Made by a program: the position numbers and the translations under genes. Shown one piece after another: positions 8,200-16,131 of a stretch of DNA of 64,000 nucleotides (its first letter is position 1; each line of letters begins with the position of its first letter). The stretch is from Bradyrhizobium vignae. GTDB lineage: Bacteria; Pseudomonadota; Alphaproteobacteria; Rhizobiales; Xanthobacteraceae. The DNA lies in NCBI RefSeq assembly GCF_004114425.1, contig NZ_RDQF01000039.1, positions 1 through 64,000 of the forward strand, written 5' to 3'. Below the pieces are notes generated by a model, which saw only the letters and a program-made list of their open reading frames with translations, did no database searches and was not told where the DNA came from.

Positions 8200-9516
8200 T
8201 CAGACTTCGACGCGCTTGATCGCGAGCGACTTCAGATAGGCAGCCGGATTTTCGGGATCGAACACCTTGCCGTCGAAGAAGGTCTCCTTGCCGCGCGAGG
8301 TGGAGGTGGGAATGTCGGCAGCGGCGACGCCGAGAGTCTTGGCCGCATCGCGCCACATGTCCTCGCGGTTGACCTTGGCGATCAGCGCCTTGGTGTCGAA
8401 GTTCGCCTCGTACTTGCCCCAGCGGATGTCCTCGGTGAGGAACCAGAGATCGTGGCTCTGGAATGGATAGGAGGCATGATCGCGCCAGTACTTCATGATG
8501 TGCGGAGAGTTCTCGACCACCTTGCCGTTGCCGTAGTCGAACTTGCCGGCGGTACGGTCGTAGACGTCCTCGACCGGGCAGTTGATCCACTGCCGCTTGG
8601 CCATGATGGTGGCGAGCTCCTGCTTGTTCTCGGCCTTGTCAGCCCATTGCTGGGCCTCCAGTACCGCCATCAAGATCGCCTTGGTCGCCTTCGGATATTT
8701 GTCGACGAAGGCGGCGCGCATGCCGAACGATTTCTCCGGATGCTTGTTCCAGATCTCGCCGGTATTGACCGCGGTGTAGCCGATGTCCTGGTGGACGAGC
8801 TGGAGATTCCACGGCTCGCCGACGCAGAAGCAGTCCATGGTACCGACCTTCATGTTGGCCACCATCTGCGGCGGCGGCACCACAATGGTCTCGATGTCCT
8901 TGTCGGGGTCGATACCGCCGGCGGCGAGCCAATACCGGATCCAGAGGTCGTGCGTGCCGCCGGGGAAGGTCATCGCGGCCTTCACGGCCTTGCCGGAGGC
9001 CTTCTTCTTCTCCAGCGCCGCTTTGAACGGCGCAGCATCGGTGCCGAGCTTGAGATCGGCATATTCCTTGGCGACCGAGATGCATTGGGCGTCGAGATTG
9101 AGCCGCGCCAGGATGTACATCGGCGTCGGCTGGTTGTTCTGCGTCACCTTGCCGGCCGAGATCAGATACGGCATCGGTGTGAGGATATGCGCGCCGTCGA
9201 TGCCGTTGCCCTCGGAGCCGAGCACGAGGTTGTCGCGCGTGGTGCCCCAGGAGGCCTGCTTCTGCACGTCGACATCAGGCATACCGTATTTGGCGAAGAG
9301 ACCCTTGTCCTTGGCGACAAACAGCGGGCCGGCATCGGAGAGCGCAATGAAGCCGAGCTTGGCGCCCTTGACCTCAGGGCCCGCATCCTGCGCGAAGGCG
9401 CCGGCGGGGAAATTGAACTTGGCGGCGGCGAGAAGGGCGGCGGTCGAGCCGGCGGCTTTCAACAATTGACGGCGGCTGAGGCCAGTCTCGGAGGGCCGGC
9501 GAATGCGCTTGGTCAT
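8200..9516 (-). CDS. nrtA: Nitrate ABC transporter, substrate-binding protein
   Basis: A 438-residue solute-binding protein of the NrtA/CmpA type that captures nitrate (possibly nitrite) in the periplasm. Residues 14-20 form a twin-arginine export motif (SRRQLLK) followed by a hydrophobic stretch ending at AGAFAQ, so it is exported by Tat. The signal separates it from the related cytoplasmic nitrate sensor NasS. It is the first gene of nrtABC, with a leader of about 175 bases carrying a candidate ANTAR hairpin and a terminator-like hairpin. Confidence 0.92.
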   Translation of the reverse strand: MTKRIRRPSETGLSRRQLLKAAGSTAALLAAAKFNFPAGAFAQDAGPEVKGAKLGFIALSDAGPLFVAKDKGLFAKYGMPDVDVQKQASWGTTRDNLVLGSEGNGIDGAHILTPMPYLISAGKVTQNNQPTPMYILARLNLDAQCISVAKEYADLKLGTDAAPFKAALEKKKASGKAVKAAMTFPGGTHDLWIRYWLAAGGIDPDKDIETIVVPPPQMVANMKVGTMDCFCVGEPWNLQLVHQDIGYTAVNTGEIWNKHPEKSFGMRAAFVDKYPKATKAILMAVLEAQQWADKAENKQELATIMAKRQWINCPVEDVYDRTAGKFDYGNGKVVENSPHIMKYWRDHASYPFQSHDLWFLTEDIRWGKYEANFDTKALIAKVNREDMWRDAAKTLGVAAADIPTSTSRGKETFFDGKVFDPENPAAYLKSLAIKRVEV

Positions 9517-9592
9517 CGGTGGTGTCGTCCTTTGCGTCGTTGCGAATGATTGCGTCAGTGCGCACGAGCAGCCCGTCCGTCCGTGACGCCAG

Positions 9593-9632
9593 AAAAAGGC
9601 GCATGCGAACGCATGACGGGGGAGTCCCCCGT
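9593..9632 (-). terminator. Leader hairpins and terminator-like stem in front of nrtA
   Basis: On the minus strand a stem ACGGGGG-ACT-CCCCCGT (9616-9632) is followed at once by CATGC-GTTC-GCATG (9602-9615) and a run of five T (9593-9597). The second stem plus T-run resembles an intrinsic terminator inside the untranslated leader, about 75 bases before the nrtA ATG. Together with the hexaloop hairpin at 9672-9689 this is the layout expected for NasT-controlled transcription antitermination. The mechanism is inferred. Confidence 0.55.
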
Positions 9633-9671
9633 TCGGGTGGCGTCAGCAAAATCGGATGAGAAGTCTCGCGG

Positions 9672-9689
9672 GACGGCTTCAATGGCGTC
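9672..9689 (-). promoter_or_regulatory. Leader RNA hairpin of nrtA, candidate NasT (ANTAR) target
   Basis: On the minus strand GACGCC-ATTGAA-GCCGTC forms the same stem as in the narK leader, with a hexaloop that again has A at position 1 and G at position 4 while other loop positions differ. It begins next to the transcription start predicted from the promoter at 9702-9718 (about 9691). Confidence 0.5.
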
Positions 9690-9701
9690 GGCCTGGAACT
9701 A

Positions 9702-9718
9702 TTCAAGCTTCGTGCCAA
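9702..9718 (-). promoter_or_regulatory. Sigma-54-type promoter of nrtA
   Basis: The minus strand reads TTGGCACGAAGCTTGAA: a perfect -24 TGGCACG, four bases, then TTGAA in place of TTGCA. It matches the narK promoter except in the spacer and has the same 94-base distance to paired NtrC-like sites. Confidence 0.55.
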
Positions 9719-9811
9719 GCTCAGCGCTGCCAAAATATCAAGAAATTTAGTAACTTAGATGCACGGTGCCAGACTGTCGCAGGCTGGTCCCGCTTGCGAA
9801 ATTTGCGCACT

Positions 9812-9844
9812 GCTCAATCCTTGTGCGACGCACAAAGCTTGTGC
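9812..9844. promoter_or_regulatory. Paired NtrC-like sites between nrtA and nirC
   Basis: Two 15-base sites, GCTCAATCCTTGTGC (9812-9826) and GCACAAAGCTTGTGC (9830-9844), separated by three bases. The second fits GCAC-N7-GTGC exactly and the first differs at one base. The element lies 94 bases from the nrtA promoter and 96 bases from the nirC promoter, so one enhancer could serve both directions. Confidence 0.6.
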
Positions 9845-9939
9845 AGCCGCTTAAGCAGGAGGCTGCCGAGCGCCTCCGACCGAAGTCGGCGAGAGACGCA
9901 TCACTTTGATATGACTTTATTTTTCCTGCGCGTCTCGGC

Positions 9940-9955
9940 GGCACGCAACTTGCTT
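9940..9955 (+). promoter_or_regulatory. Sigma-54-type promoter of nirC
   Basis: The plus strand reads CGGCACGCAACTTGCT, matching TGGCACG-N4-TTGCW at every position but the first, with the invariant GG and GC ten bases apart. Predicted start is about 9966. This is the best sigma-54 match in the window. Confidence 0.7.
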
Positions 9956-9962
9956 CTTCATT

Positions 9963-10015
9963 GGCGTCAACGAAGACTGCGGCTTGCCGCATCGTTGCAG
10001 CCTCTGGCGGCTGCA
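9963..10015 (+). promoter_or_regulatory. Two leader RNA hairpins in front of nirC
   Basis: The first hairpin (9963-9980) reads GGCGTC-AACGAA-GACTGC and shares the A1/G4 hexaloop and GTC/GAC closing pairs with the narK and nrtA leaders, but its outer stem is weaker. The second (9996-10015) is a perfect seven-pair stem TGCAGCC/GGCTGCA with another six-base loop, TCTGGC, which has G at position 4 but T at position 1. Known ANTAR targets consist of two adjacent hexaloop hairpins, so this leader is the fullest match of the three. An alternative stem pairs TGCGGC with GCCGCA across the junction. Confidence 0.5.
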
Positions 10016-10193
10016 TCCCGGAAGCTCAACTGCTTCGCGGCCCTCCCGGCTCAGTCCTCGTGACGCGATTCCCAAGGCTTCCAGACATTCCATAATCCTC
10101 GTGCGCGGCAGGCCAGCCCGCACGGCCGATGACGTTCAGCCGCGCTCTCGCCAGGGGCGTGTCGATCTCACTTACGAAGCAAAGGAACCATTG

Positions 10194-11033
10194 ATGTCGT
10201 ATCTCGCGCCTTCGGAATTCGTCACCAAGATGGTGGATGCAGGCGAGTCCAAGATCTTCATGTCCACCCGGGATACCGTCATCCGGGCCTATATGGCCGG
10301 CGCCATCCTCGCGCTCGCCGCCTGGTTCGCCGTGACCATCAACGTGAACACGGGCCAGCCGCTGGTCGGCGCGCTGCTGTTTCCGGTCGGCTTCGTCATG
10401 CTCTATCTGCTGGGCTTCGACCTCCTGACCGGCGTGTTCGTGCTCTCTCCGCTCGCCTTGATCGACAAGCGCCCTGGCGTCACGCTCGGTGGCGTGCTGC
10501 GCAATTGGGGCCTCGTCTTCGTCGGCAACTTCGCCGGCGCCTTCACCGTGGCCTTCATGATGGCCTTCGTCACGACCTTCGGCTTCACACAGGCGCCCGA
10601 CAAGATCGGCACCGCCATCGGCAATATCGGCGAAGGCCGAACGCTGGGCTATGCCGCGCATGGTGCAGCCGGCATGGCGACGCTGTTCATGCGCGGCATG
10701 CTCTGCAACTGGATGGTCTCCACCGGCGTCGTCGGCGCCATGATCTCGACCTCGGTCTCCGGCAAGGTCATCGCGATGTGGATGCCGATCCTGGTGTTCT
10801 TCTACATGGTGTTCGAGCATTCCGTGGTGAACATGTTCCTGTTCCCGTCGGGCCTTATGCTGCACGCCAAGTTCTCGATCATGGACTATCTGATCTGGAA
10901 CGAGATCCCGACCGTGCTCGGCAACCTCGTCGGCGGCCTCGCCTTCACCGGCATGACCCTCTACGCCACCCACGTCCTGACCCTGCCGAAGCGCCAGGCC
11001 GACAAGGCTGCGAAGCCCCGCGTTGCGGCCTGA
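10194..11033 (+). CDS. nirC: Formate/nitrite transporter family protein
   Basis: A 279-residue channel of the FocA/NirC family with six membrane segments. It contains the family motif RGMLCNWMVS and the conserved histidine in FEHSVVNMFLFP. The start at 10194 (MSYLAPSEFV) follows AAAGGAACC; an upstream in-frame reading from 9984 would run through the leader hairpins and is rejected. Its place opposite nrtABC, under a shared enhancer, makes nitrite the more likely substrate, feeding or relieving nitrate assimilation. Whether it imports or exports cannot be read from sequence. Confidence 0.88.
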   Translation: MSYLAPSEFVTKMVDAGESKIFMSTRDTVIRAYMAGAILALAAWFAVTINVNTGQPLVGALLFPVGFVMLYLLGFDLLTGVFVLSPLALIDKRPGVTLGGVLRNWGLVFVGNFAGAFTVAFMMAFVTTFGFTQAPDKIGTAIGNIGEGRTLGYAAHGAAGMATLFMRGMLCNWMVSTGVVGAMISTSVSGKVIAMWMPILVFFYMVFEHSVVNMFLFPSGLMLHAKFSIMDYLIWNEIPTVLGNLVGGLAFTGMTLYATHVLTLPKRQADKAAKPRVAA

Positions 11034-11050
11034 TCGAAGACGTCTCGACA

Positions 11051-11086
11051 GGGGAGCCTCGCCCGATCAGGGTGAGGCTCCCCTTT
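11051..11086 (+). terminator. Intrinsic terminator after nirC
   Basis: A 14-pair stem (11051-11064 with 11070-11083, one G/T pair, loop of five) followed by TTT. The T-run is short, so some read-through into the phosphatase-kinase gene, which begins about fifteen bases later, is possible. Confidence 0.7.
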
Positions 11087-11099
11087 GCCGGTGATGACG

Positions 11100-12827
11100 A
11101 TGCCCCGCGGACTCCTGATTTCGGTCGGCCAACATTCCGACAAGGGTCGCAAGCCCCTCAATCAGGATTTTCACGGCGTCCTGATTCCGGAGGAGCCGCT
11201 GCTCAGCCTGAAGGGCATCGCGGCGGTCCTCGCCGACGGCATCTCCAGCAGCAGCGTGAGCCAGATCGCCAGCGAGTCGGCGGTCAAGAGCTTCCTGATG
11301 GACTATTACTGCACGTCGGAATCCTGGACGGTGAAGACCTCCGCCCGGCGTGTGCTGGAGGCGACCAATTCCTGGCTGCATGCGCAGACGCGCAAGAGCC
11401 AATATGCCTATGACCGCGACAAGGGCTATGTCTGCACGCTCAGCGCCATGGTCATCAAGGCGGCCACCGCGCACATCTTCCACGTCGGCGACTGCCGCAT
11501 CTACCGCGTCGCCGGCAGGGCGCTCGAGCAGCTGACCGACGATCACCGCATCATCGTGTCGTCGGAGCAGACCTATCTCGGCCGTGCGCTCGGCATCAAT
11601 CCGCAGCTCGAGATCGACTACCAGACCCTCGAGATCCAGGCCGGCGACACCTTCCTGCTGGCGACCGACGGCGCCTACGAATTCGTCGATCAGCGCTTCG
11701 TGACCGGCGTCATCGCCGAACTTGCCGGCGACCTCGATCGTGCTGCAAAAGCCATCGTCGAGGAAGCTTACCGGCGCGGCAGCGACGACAACATCACTGT
11801 CCAGATCCTACGGATCGATGCGGTGCCAGAGGAAACGGGGGTCTTCGATCGGACCTCGACGCTGCCCCTACCGCCTCTGTTGGAGCCCCGGGCTGTGTTC
11901 GATGGCTACCGGATCATCCGGGAGATCCACGGCAGCAGCCGCAGCCACATCTATCTCGCGGTCGATGCGGAGACCGAGGAAACGGTCGCGCTCAAGATTC
12001 CGTCGATCGACCTGCGCGACAACCAGGCCTATCTGAAACGTTTCCTCATGGAGGAATGGATCGCGCGGCGGATCGACAGTCCGTACGTGCTCAAACCGCG
12101 GTCGAAATCGACGCGGCGGAATTATCTCTACGTCGCGACCGAGTTCGTCGAGGGGCAGACGCTGCGGCAGTGGATGCTCGACAACCCGCGCCCCGATCTG
12201 GAGACGGTGCGCAGGATCGTCGAGCAGATCGCCACCGGGCTTCGCGCCTTCCATCGCATGGAGATGCTGCATCAGGATCTCAGGCCGGACAACGTCCTGA
12301 TCGACAAGACCGGCACCGCGAAGATCATCGACTTCGGATCGGTCAGGGTCGCAGGGGTTGCCGAAGCGGCGCCGAGATCGGCCGACACGGAAATTCTCGG
12401 CACCGTTCAATATACGGCACCGGAGTATTTCCTCGGCGAAGGCGGATCGCCCCGATCCGACATGTTCTCGCTGGCCGCCATCTGTTACCAGATGCTCACC
12501 GGACATCTGCCCTACGGCGCCCAGATCGCCAAGATCCGGGGACAATCGGACGCGTGGAAATTGAGATACCGCCCTGCGGTCGATGCCGAGCGGGGCATCC
12601 CGGGCTGGATCGATGGCGCACTCAGGAAGGCGCTGCATCCCGATCCCTACAAGCGCCACGAAGATCTCTCCGAGTTCGTCTTCGAGCTCCGAAATCCCAA
12701 TCCGGCCTATCTCGCCACGCGGACCACGCCACTTCTGGAGCGCAATCCGCTGCTGTTCTGGAAGCTGACCACGGCGATCCTGGCTTGCGCCGTCATCGTG
12801 CTGCTCGCAGCGCTCCGACTGCGATAG
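11100..12827 (+). CDS. Bifunctional PP2C phosphatase / Ser-Thr protein kinase
   Basis: A 575-residue fusion. Residues 1-240 form a PP2C-type phosphatase with metal-binding motifs NQDFHG, LADGISSSS, DGAYEF and SDDNITVQ. Residues 265-545 form a Hanks-type kinase with VALKI lysine, HQDLRPDN catalytic loop (HQD for HRD), DFGS and APE; the glycine loop is degenerate (HGSSRS). A membrane segment lies at about 553-572, so the enzyme is anchored by its C-terminus. In-frame TTG, GTG and ATG codons precede 11100; MPRGLLISVGQ was chosen as the most family-like start. Related kinase genes lie among nitrate/nitrite genes in other Proteobacteria (for example near nirB/nasA in Pseudomonas), so a role in nitrogen control is plausible but unproven. 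Confidence 0.85.
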   Translation: MPRGLLISVGQHSDKGRKPLNQDFHGVLIPEEPLLSLKGIAAVLADGISSSSVSQIASESAVKSFLMDYYCTSESWTVKTSARRVLEATNSWLHAQTRKSQYAYDRDKGYVCTLSAMVIKAATAHIFHVGDCRIYRVAGRALEQLTDDHRIIVSSEQTYLGRALGINPQLEIDYQTLEIQAGDTFLLATDGAYEFVDQRFVTGVIAELAGDLDRAAKAIVEEAYRRGSDDNITVQILRIDAVPEETGVFDRTSTLPLPPLLEPRAVFDGYRIIREIHGSSRSHIYLAVDAETEETVALKIPSIDLRDNQAYLKRFLMEEWIARRIDSPYVLKPRSKSTRRNYLYVATEFVEGQTLRQWMLDNPRPDLETVRRIVEQIATGLRAFHRMEMLHQDLRPDNVLIDKTGTAKIIDFGSVRVAGVAEAAPRSADTEILGTVQYTAPEYFLGEGGSPRSDMFSLAAICYQMLTGHLPYGAQIAKIRGQSDAWKLRYRPAVDAERGIPGWIDGALRKALHPDPYKRHEDLSEFVFELRNPNPAYLATRTTPLLERNPLLFWKLTTAILACAVIVLLAALRLR

Positions 12828-12842
12828 CCGAACAAAACCGGA

Positions 12843-13760
12843 TCACGCCGGCTCTGCCGCCTTCACGCCCAGTGGCTTCGGCGCCATGCCGCCACCCGGC
12901 TTGAGGTGGAATTCGTAGCTCATCAGGTGCCATCGCCCGCTCGTCTTGGTGCCGTCGGGCATCTCGGGATCGTTGCGCGGCTCGACCTTGGCGATGAGAT
13001 CGTCCTTGACCCCGAACACCACGTCGGAATCCAGATATTTGTCGCCACCGATGAAGACGTGGGTGATCAGCGGCTCATAGCCCTTCGCATTCACCAGGAA
13101 GTGCACATGCGCCGGGCGCATCGGGTGGCGATTGGTCTGCACGATCATCTCGCCAACCGGACCGTCGGTCGGGATCGGGTAACTGCACGGCAGGATGGTG
13201 CGGAAGAAGAAGCGTCCATCATCATCGGTGATGAAGCGCGCCCGTGCCGAGGCGCCGACCTCGTCATAGTTCGGCTTCTGAGAATCATAGAAGCCGTCAT
13301 CATCGGCATGCCAGACATCGACGGGAACGCCGGCAAGCGGATTGCCCTTGAGGTCGGTGACGCGGCTCTGCACGAACATCCGCTCGCCCGTCTGATTGTT
13401 CGGCGAAATGTCGGTGCCGTGCGCGGTCACCTTGTGCTCGCCGACATAGAACGGGCCAAGCACGGTGGTCTCTGTCGCGCCCTCGCGGTCGCGATGATTG
13501 ACCGCGTCGACCAGCATGGAGACGCCGAGCACGTCGGACAGCAGGATGAATTCCTGGCGGGTGTCGGTGCATTTCTGCCCCGTCCTGGTCAGGAAATCGA
13601 TGGCATATTCCCATTCCGCGAAGGTGAGACCGGTCTTGCTCACGTAATCGTGCAGCGACTTGATCAGCTCCTGGAGCAGGAATTTCGCGCGTGGGTTCGG
13701 CGTGTCGTCGAAGCTCCGGATCACGGCTTCGGTGAGCTCGCTCTCGTTGAACTGGGTCAT
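12843..13760 (-). CDS. Intradiol ring-cleavage dioxygenase (hydroxyquinol/catechol 1,2-dioxygenase type)
   Basis: A 305-residue non-haem Fe(III) dioxygenase. An N-terminal helical catechol-dioxygenase domain covers about residues 1-100, followed by the beta-sandwich core. Candidate metal ligands are the tyrosines in DGFYDSQKPNYDE and CSYPIP and the histidines in RPAHVHF. It opens catechol-type rings between the two hydroxyls in the cytoplasm. It converges with the phosphatase-kinase gene and diverges from the serine hydrolase. Length and N-terminal domain favour hydroxyquinol or catechol over protocatechuate, but no other ring-cleavage pathway genes are nearby, so the substrate is unsure. Confidence 0.85.
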   Translation of the reverse strand: MTQFNESELTEAVIRSFDDTPNPRAKFLLQELIKSLHDYVSKTGLTFAEWEYAIDFLTRTGQKCTDTRQEFILLSDVLGVSMLVDAVNHRDREGATETTVLGPFYVGEHKVTAHGTDISPNNQTGERMFVQSRVTDLKGNPLAGVPVDVWHADDDGFYDSQKPNYDEVGASARARFITDDDGRFFFRTILPCSYPIPTDGPVGEMIVQTNRHPMRPAHVHFLVNAKGYEPLITHVFIGGDKYLDSDVVFGVKDDLIAKVEPRNDPEMPDGTKTSGRWHLMSYEFHLKPGGGMAPKPLGVKAAEPA

Positions 13761-13925
13761 GATGCTGTGCTTCCCGTTTTTCTGCTTTCGGATTCTCGGT
13801 TTCCTTGGGGCGTTCAGCCAGAGGCTACACCAGCAGGCCAGCTGGAGTTAAGCGCAACCGGCTTGGAAGAGGGGGGCGATTTCGGCTATCAGGCTTACGA
13901 CAAGAACCGTCCGAGGAACGTTCCC

Positions 13926-15200
13926 ATGCTAGCCCCCACTCCAGCCTCCCCCGAATCCGTCGGCATGTCCCAAGCTGCGCTCGACCGCATCGATGCGCAC
14001 CTGAAGAACCGTTACATCGATGCCGGCCGTTTCCCCGGAACCCAGCTTTTGGTCTATCGTCGAGGCAAAGTGGTTCATAGTTCGGTGCAGGGCTTTGCCG
14101 ATGTCGAGCGCAAGGTGCCGGTGAAGGACGACACCATCTACCGCATCTATTCCATGACCAAGCCGCTCACCAGCGTCGCCTTCATGATGCTGGTGGAGGA
14201 AGGCCTCGTCGCGATCGACGAGCCGGTCGCCAAATACATTCCGGAATGGAAGGATCTCGGCGTGTTCGTCGCCGGCACGTACCCGGCCTTCCTGACGCGG
14301 CCGCCGTCGCGGCCCATGCTGATCGTCGACCTGCTGCGCCACACGTCCGGGCTGACCTACGGCTTCCAGCAGCGCTCCAATGTCGATGCCGCTTATCGCG
14401 CTGAAAAGATCGGCGAGGTCGAGAAATCAGGCACGCTGCAGACCATGATCGAGGGCCTCGCAAAGATCCCGCTGGAGTTCTCGCCGGGCGAGGCCTGGAA
14501 TTACTCGGTTGCGACCGACGTGATCGGCTACCTCGTCGGCAAGATCTCGGGCGTGCCGTTCGAGCAGTTCCTTAAATCACGCATCCTCGATCCGCTCGGC
14601 ATGATCGACACCGACTTCCACGTGCCGGCCTCGAAGGTTCATCGCTTCGCAGCCTGCTACTCGGCGGACCCAGGCGGGGGCATGACCTTCCACGCGGGCC
14701 AGCGCCGCGAGGGCCTGACGCTCCAGGACGATCCGACCACGAGCTCGTTCCTGTCACCGCCCTCCTTCATCTCCGGCGGCGGCGGCCTGTGTTCGACGGT
14801 CGCCGACTATCTCACCTTCTGCCGCGCGCTGCTCAATGGCGGCGAGCTCGGCGGCGTCAGGCTGATCGGGCCGAAGACGCTGGCGCTGATGACGACCAAC
14901 CATATTCCGGGCGGCGGGGCGCTGCCCGAGGTGTCGCGCTCGCTGTTCTCCGAAGCCACCTACAACGGCATCGGCTTCGGCCTCGGCTTCGCCGTGACCA
15001 TGCGCCCGGCCGAGACGCTGATCGCCGGCAGCCCCGGCGAATACAATTGGGGCGGCGCGGCCACGACCTCGTTCTGGATCGACCCGGCCGAGGAGCTGAT
15101 CACCATCTTCATGACGCAGGTGCTGCCGTCGAGCGCCTACCCGATCCGGCGCGAGCTGCGCAGTATGGTCTACGCCGCAATCACCGAGAGCAATCTGTAA
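13926..15200 (+). CDS. Serine hydrolase, beta-lactamase / family VIII esterase type
   Basis: A 424-residue protein of the class C beta-lactamase superfamily (COG1680). The nucleophile motif SMTK lies at about residue 77, the second motif YSV (WNYSVATDV) near 190, and a C-terminal WGG (NWGGAATTSFW) takes the place of KTG. No signal peptide is seen, so it is likely a cytoplasmic esterase rather than an antibiotic-resistance enzyme. The start at 13926 has GAGGAACG upstream; the open frame continues backwards only as antisense of the dioxygenase. Confidence 0.85.
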   Translation: MLAPTPASPESVGMSQAALDRIDAHLKNRYIDAGRFPGTQLLVYRRGKVVHSSVQGFADVERKVPVKDDTIYRIYSMTKPLTSVAFMMLVEEGLVAIDEPVAKYIPEWKDLGVFVAGTYPAFLTRPPSRPMLIVDLLRHTSGLTYGFQQRSNVDAAYRAEKIGEVEKSGTLQTMIEGLAKIPLEFSPGEAWNYSVATDVIGYLVGKISGVPFEQFLKSRILDPLGMIDTDFHVPASKVHRFAACYSADPGGGMTFHAGQRREGLTLQDDPTTSSFLSPPSFISGGGGLCSTVADYLTFCRALLNGGELGGVRLIGPKTLALMTTNHIPGGGALPEVSRSLFSEATYNGIGFGLGFAVTMRPAETLIAGSPGEYNWGGAATTSFWIDPAEELITIFMTQVLPSSAYPIRRELRSMVYAAITESNL

Positions 15201-15206
15201 CCGATC

Positions 15207-15241
15207 GCGCGATCCCGCGGCCACCGGCTGCGGGATCGCGC
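15207..15241 (+). terminator. Stem-loop after the serine hydrolase gene
   Basis: A perfect 12-pair stem, GCGCGATCCCGC with GCGGGATCGCGC, loop of eleven bases. There is no T-run, so termination would depend on Rho or be partial. Confidence 0.55.
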
Positions 15242-15314
15242 TCATTTGAGCAAGGCGGAAAACTTGCGGGCCTGTGCACTGCACGCACACGCCCGCTCGG
15301 CTTCGAAAACGGAG

Positions 15315-15395
15315 CTAGTGCATATGACCAATCAGATAGATGCCGCCGCCGATCACGATGATCGCGGGCACGGCCCAGAGAATAAATACCGGCAT
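15315..15395 (-). CDS. Very small membrane protein (26 aa)
   Basis: A 26-codon frame on the minus strand starting MPVFILWAVP and ending YLIGHMH. Nearly the whole chain is one hydrophobic membrane segment with a short histidine-containing tail. AGGGAGAG lies just before the ATG. It lies twelve bases downstream of the small secreted-protein gene at 15407-15640, on the same strand, so they may share a transcript. The function is unknown. Confidence 0.6.
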   Translation of the reverse strand: MPVFILWAVPAIIVIGGGIYLIGHMH

Positions 15396-15406
15396 CACAG
15401 CTCTCC

Positions 15407-15640
15407 CTAATTGGACGTGCAGACCTTGACGGTCTTCATGCTGCTTTCAGCCTCGGTGCGTGTCTTGTAGACCGTGCCCGAAGGGCTGACGACGGTCATC
15501 GAGGCGTCTGTCGGCTTCTTATCGACGACAGTGCACTTCTTGGTCTTGACGTCCTGGACCACGTAGAACTCGTCGGCCGCGAACGCCGGCAAGGACAATG
15601 CAGCAACGATCAGCGCTGCACTCGCTATTCTCAGCGTCAT
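15407..15640 (-). CDS. Small exported protein of unknown function
   Basis: A 77-residue protein with a clear signal peptide (MTLRIASAALIVAALSLPAFA, cut after AFA) and a mature part of about 56 residues with two cysteines (KKCTVV and VKVCTSN) that could form a disulfide in the periplasm. A GAGGAG site precedes the start. It diverges from the DUF1236-type gene. A CCGGGC-TTCG-GCCCGG hairpin at about 15658-15673 lies in its upstream region. The family is not recognised beyond resembling small rhizobial secreted proteins. Confidence 0.75.
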   Translation of the reverse strand: MTLRIASAALIVAALSLPAFAADEFYVVQDVKTKKCTVVDKKPTDASMTVVSPSGTVYKTRTEAESSMKTVKVCTSN

Positions 15641-15777
15641 TCTCTCCTCCTCAGATTCCCGGGCTTCGGCCCGGTCGATTCAGTAACGGGAAAAAATAGC
15701 AATTTGTTCCTACGCCGGGGGAACACCGCGCATGGCGAGGGTGTTGTTGCCGCGCTTATTCCCGTGAGGAGGACAAG

Positions 15778-16119
15778 ATGAAAAAGCTGTTCCTGCTGTC
15801 CGCGACGGCGGTCCTGATTTCGACCGGCGCATTCGCGCAATCCACCGTGACGACCACCGGAACCGGTCACGCGGCGGTAGTTCAGATCGAGCCGCAATAC
15901 CGAACCAAGATCAAATCCTACGTCACCGAGCACCGCATCCGTCCGGTGACGACGAAGGAAAAGATCGTTGTCGGCGCGACGGTGCCGAGCGACGTCGAGC
16001 TCGAGGCCGTTCCGGCGGACTGGGGCCCGTCGCTGACGAAGTATCGCTACGTCTATTCCGGGGATCGCGTGATGCTGGTGGATCCCGGCTCACGCACTGT
16101 CGTGCAGGAAATCGATTGA
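15778..16119 (+). CDS. DUF1236-type small exported protein
   Basis: A 113-residue protein with signal peptide MKKLFLLSATAVLISTGAFA and a mature domain of the DUF1236 type, recognisable by YVTEHRIRPVT, the VPSDVELEAVP segment and a C-terminal YVYSGDRVMLVDPGSRTVV. Such proteins are abundant in Bradyrhizobium and are probably periplasmic; their role is unknown. GTGAGGAGGA precedes the ATG. A strong hairpin follows the stop. Confidence 0.85.
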   Translation: MKKLFLLSATAVLISTGAFAQSTVTTTGTGHAAVVQIEPQYRTKIKSYVTEHRIRPVTTKEKIVVGATVPSDVELEAVPADWGPSLTKYRYVYSGDRVMLVDPGSRTVVQEID

Positions 16120-16131
16120 TCAGGACGAAAC

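Noticed and set aside
8200..9516. Nitrate sensor NasS
   Set aside because: A Tat signal and linked permease and ATPase genes show an importer binding protein; NasS is cytoplasmic and normally paired with nasT.
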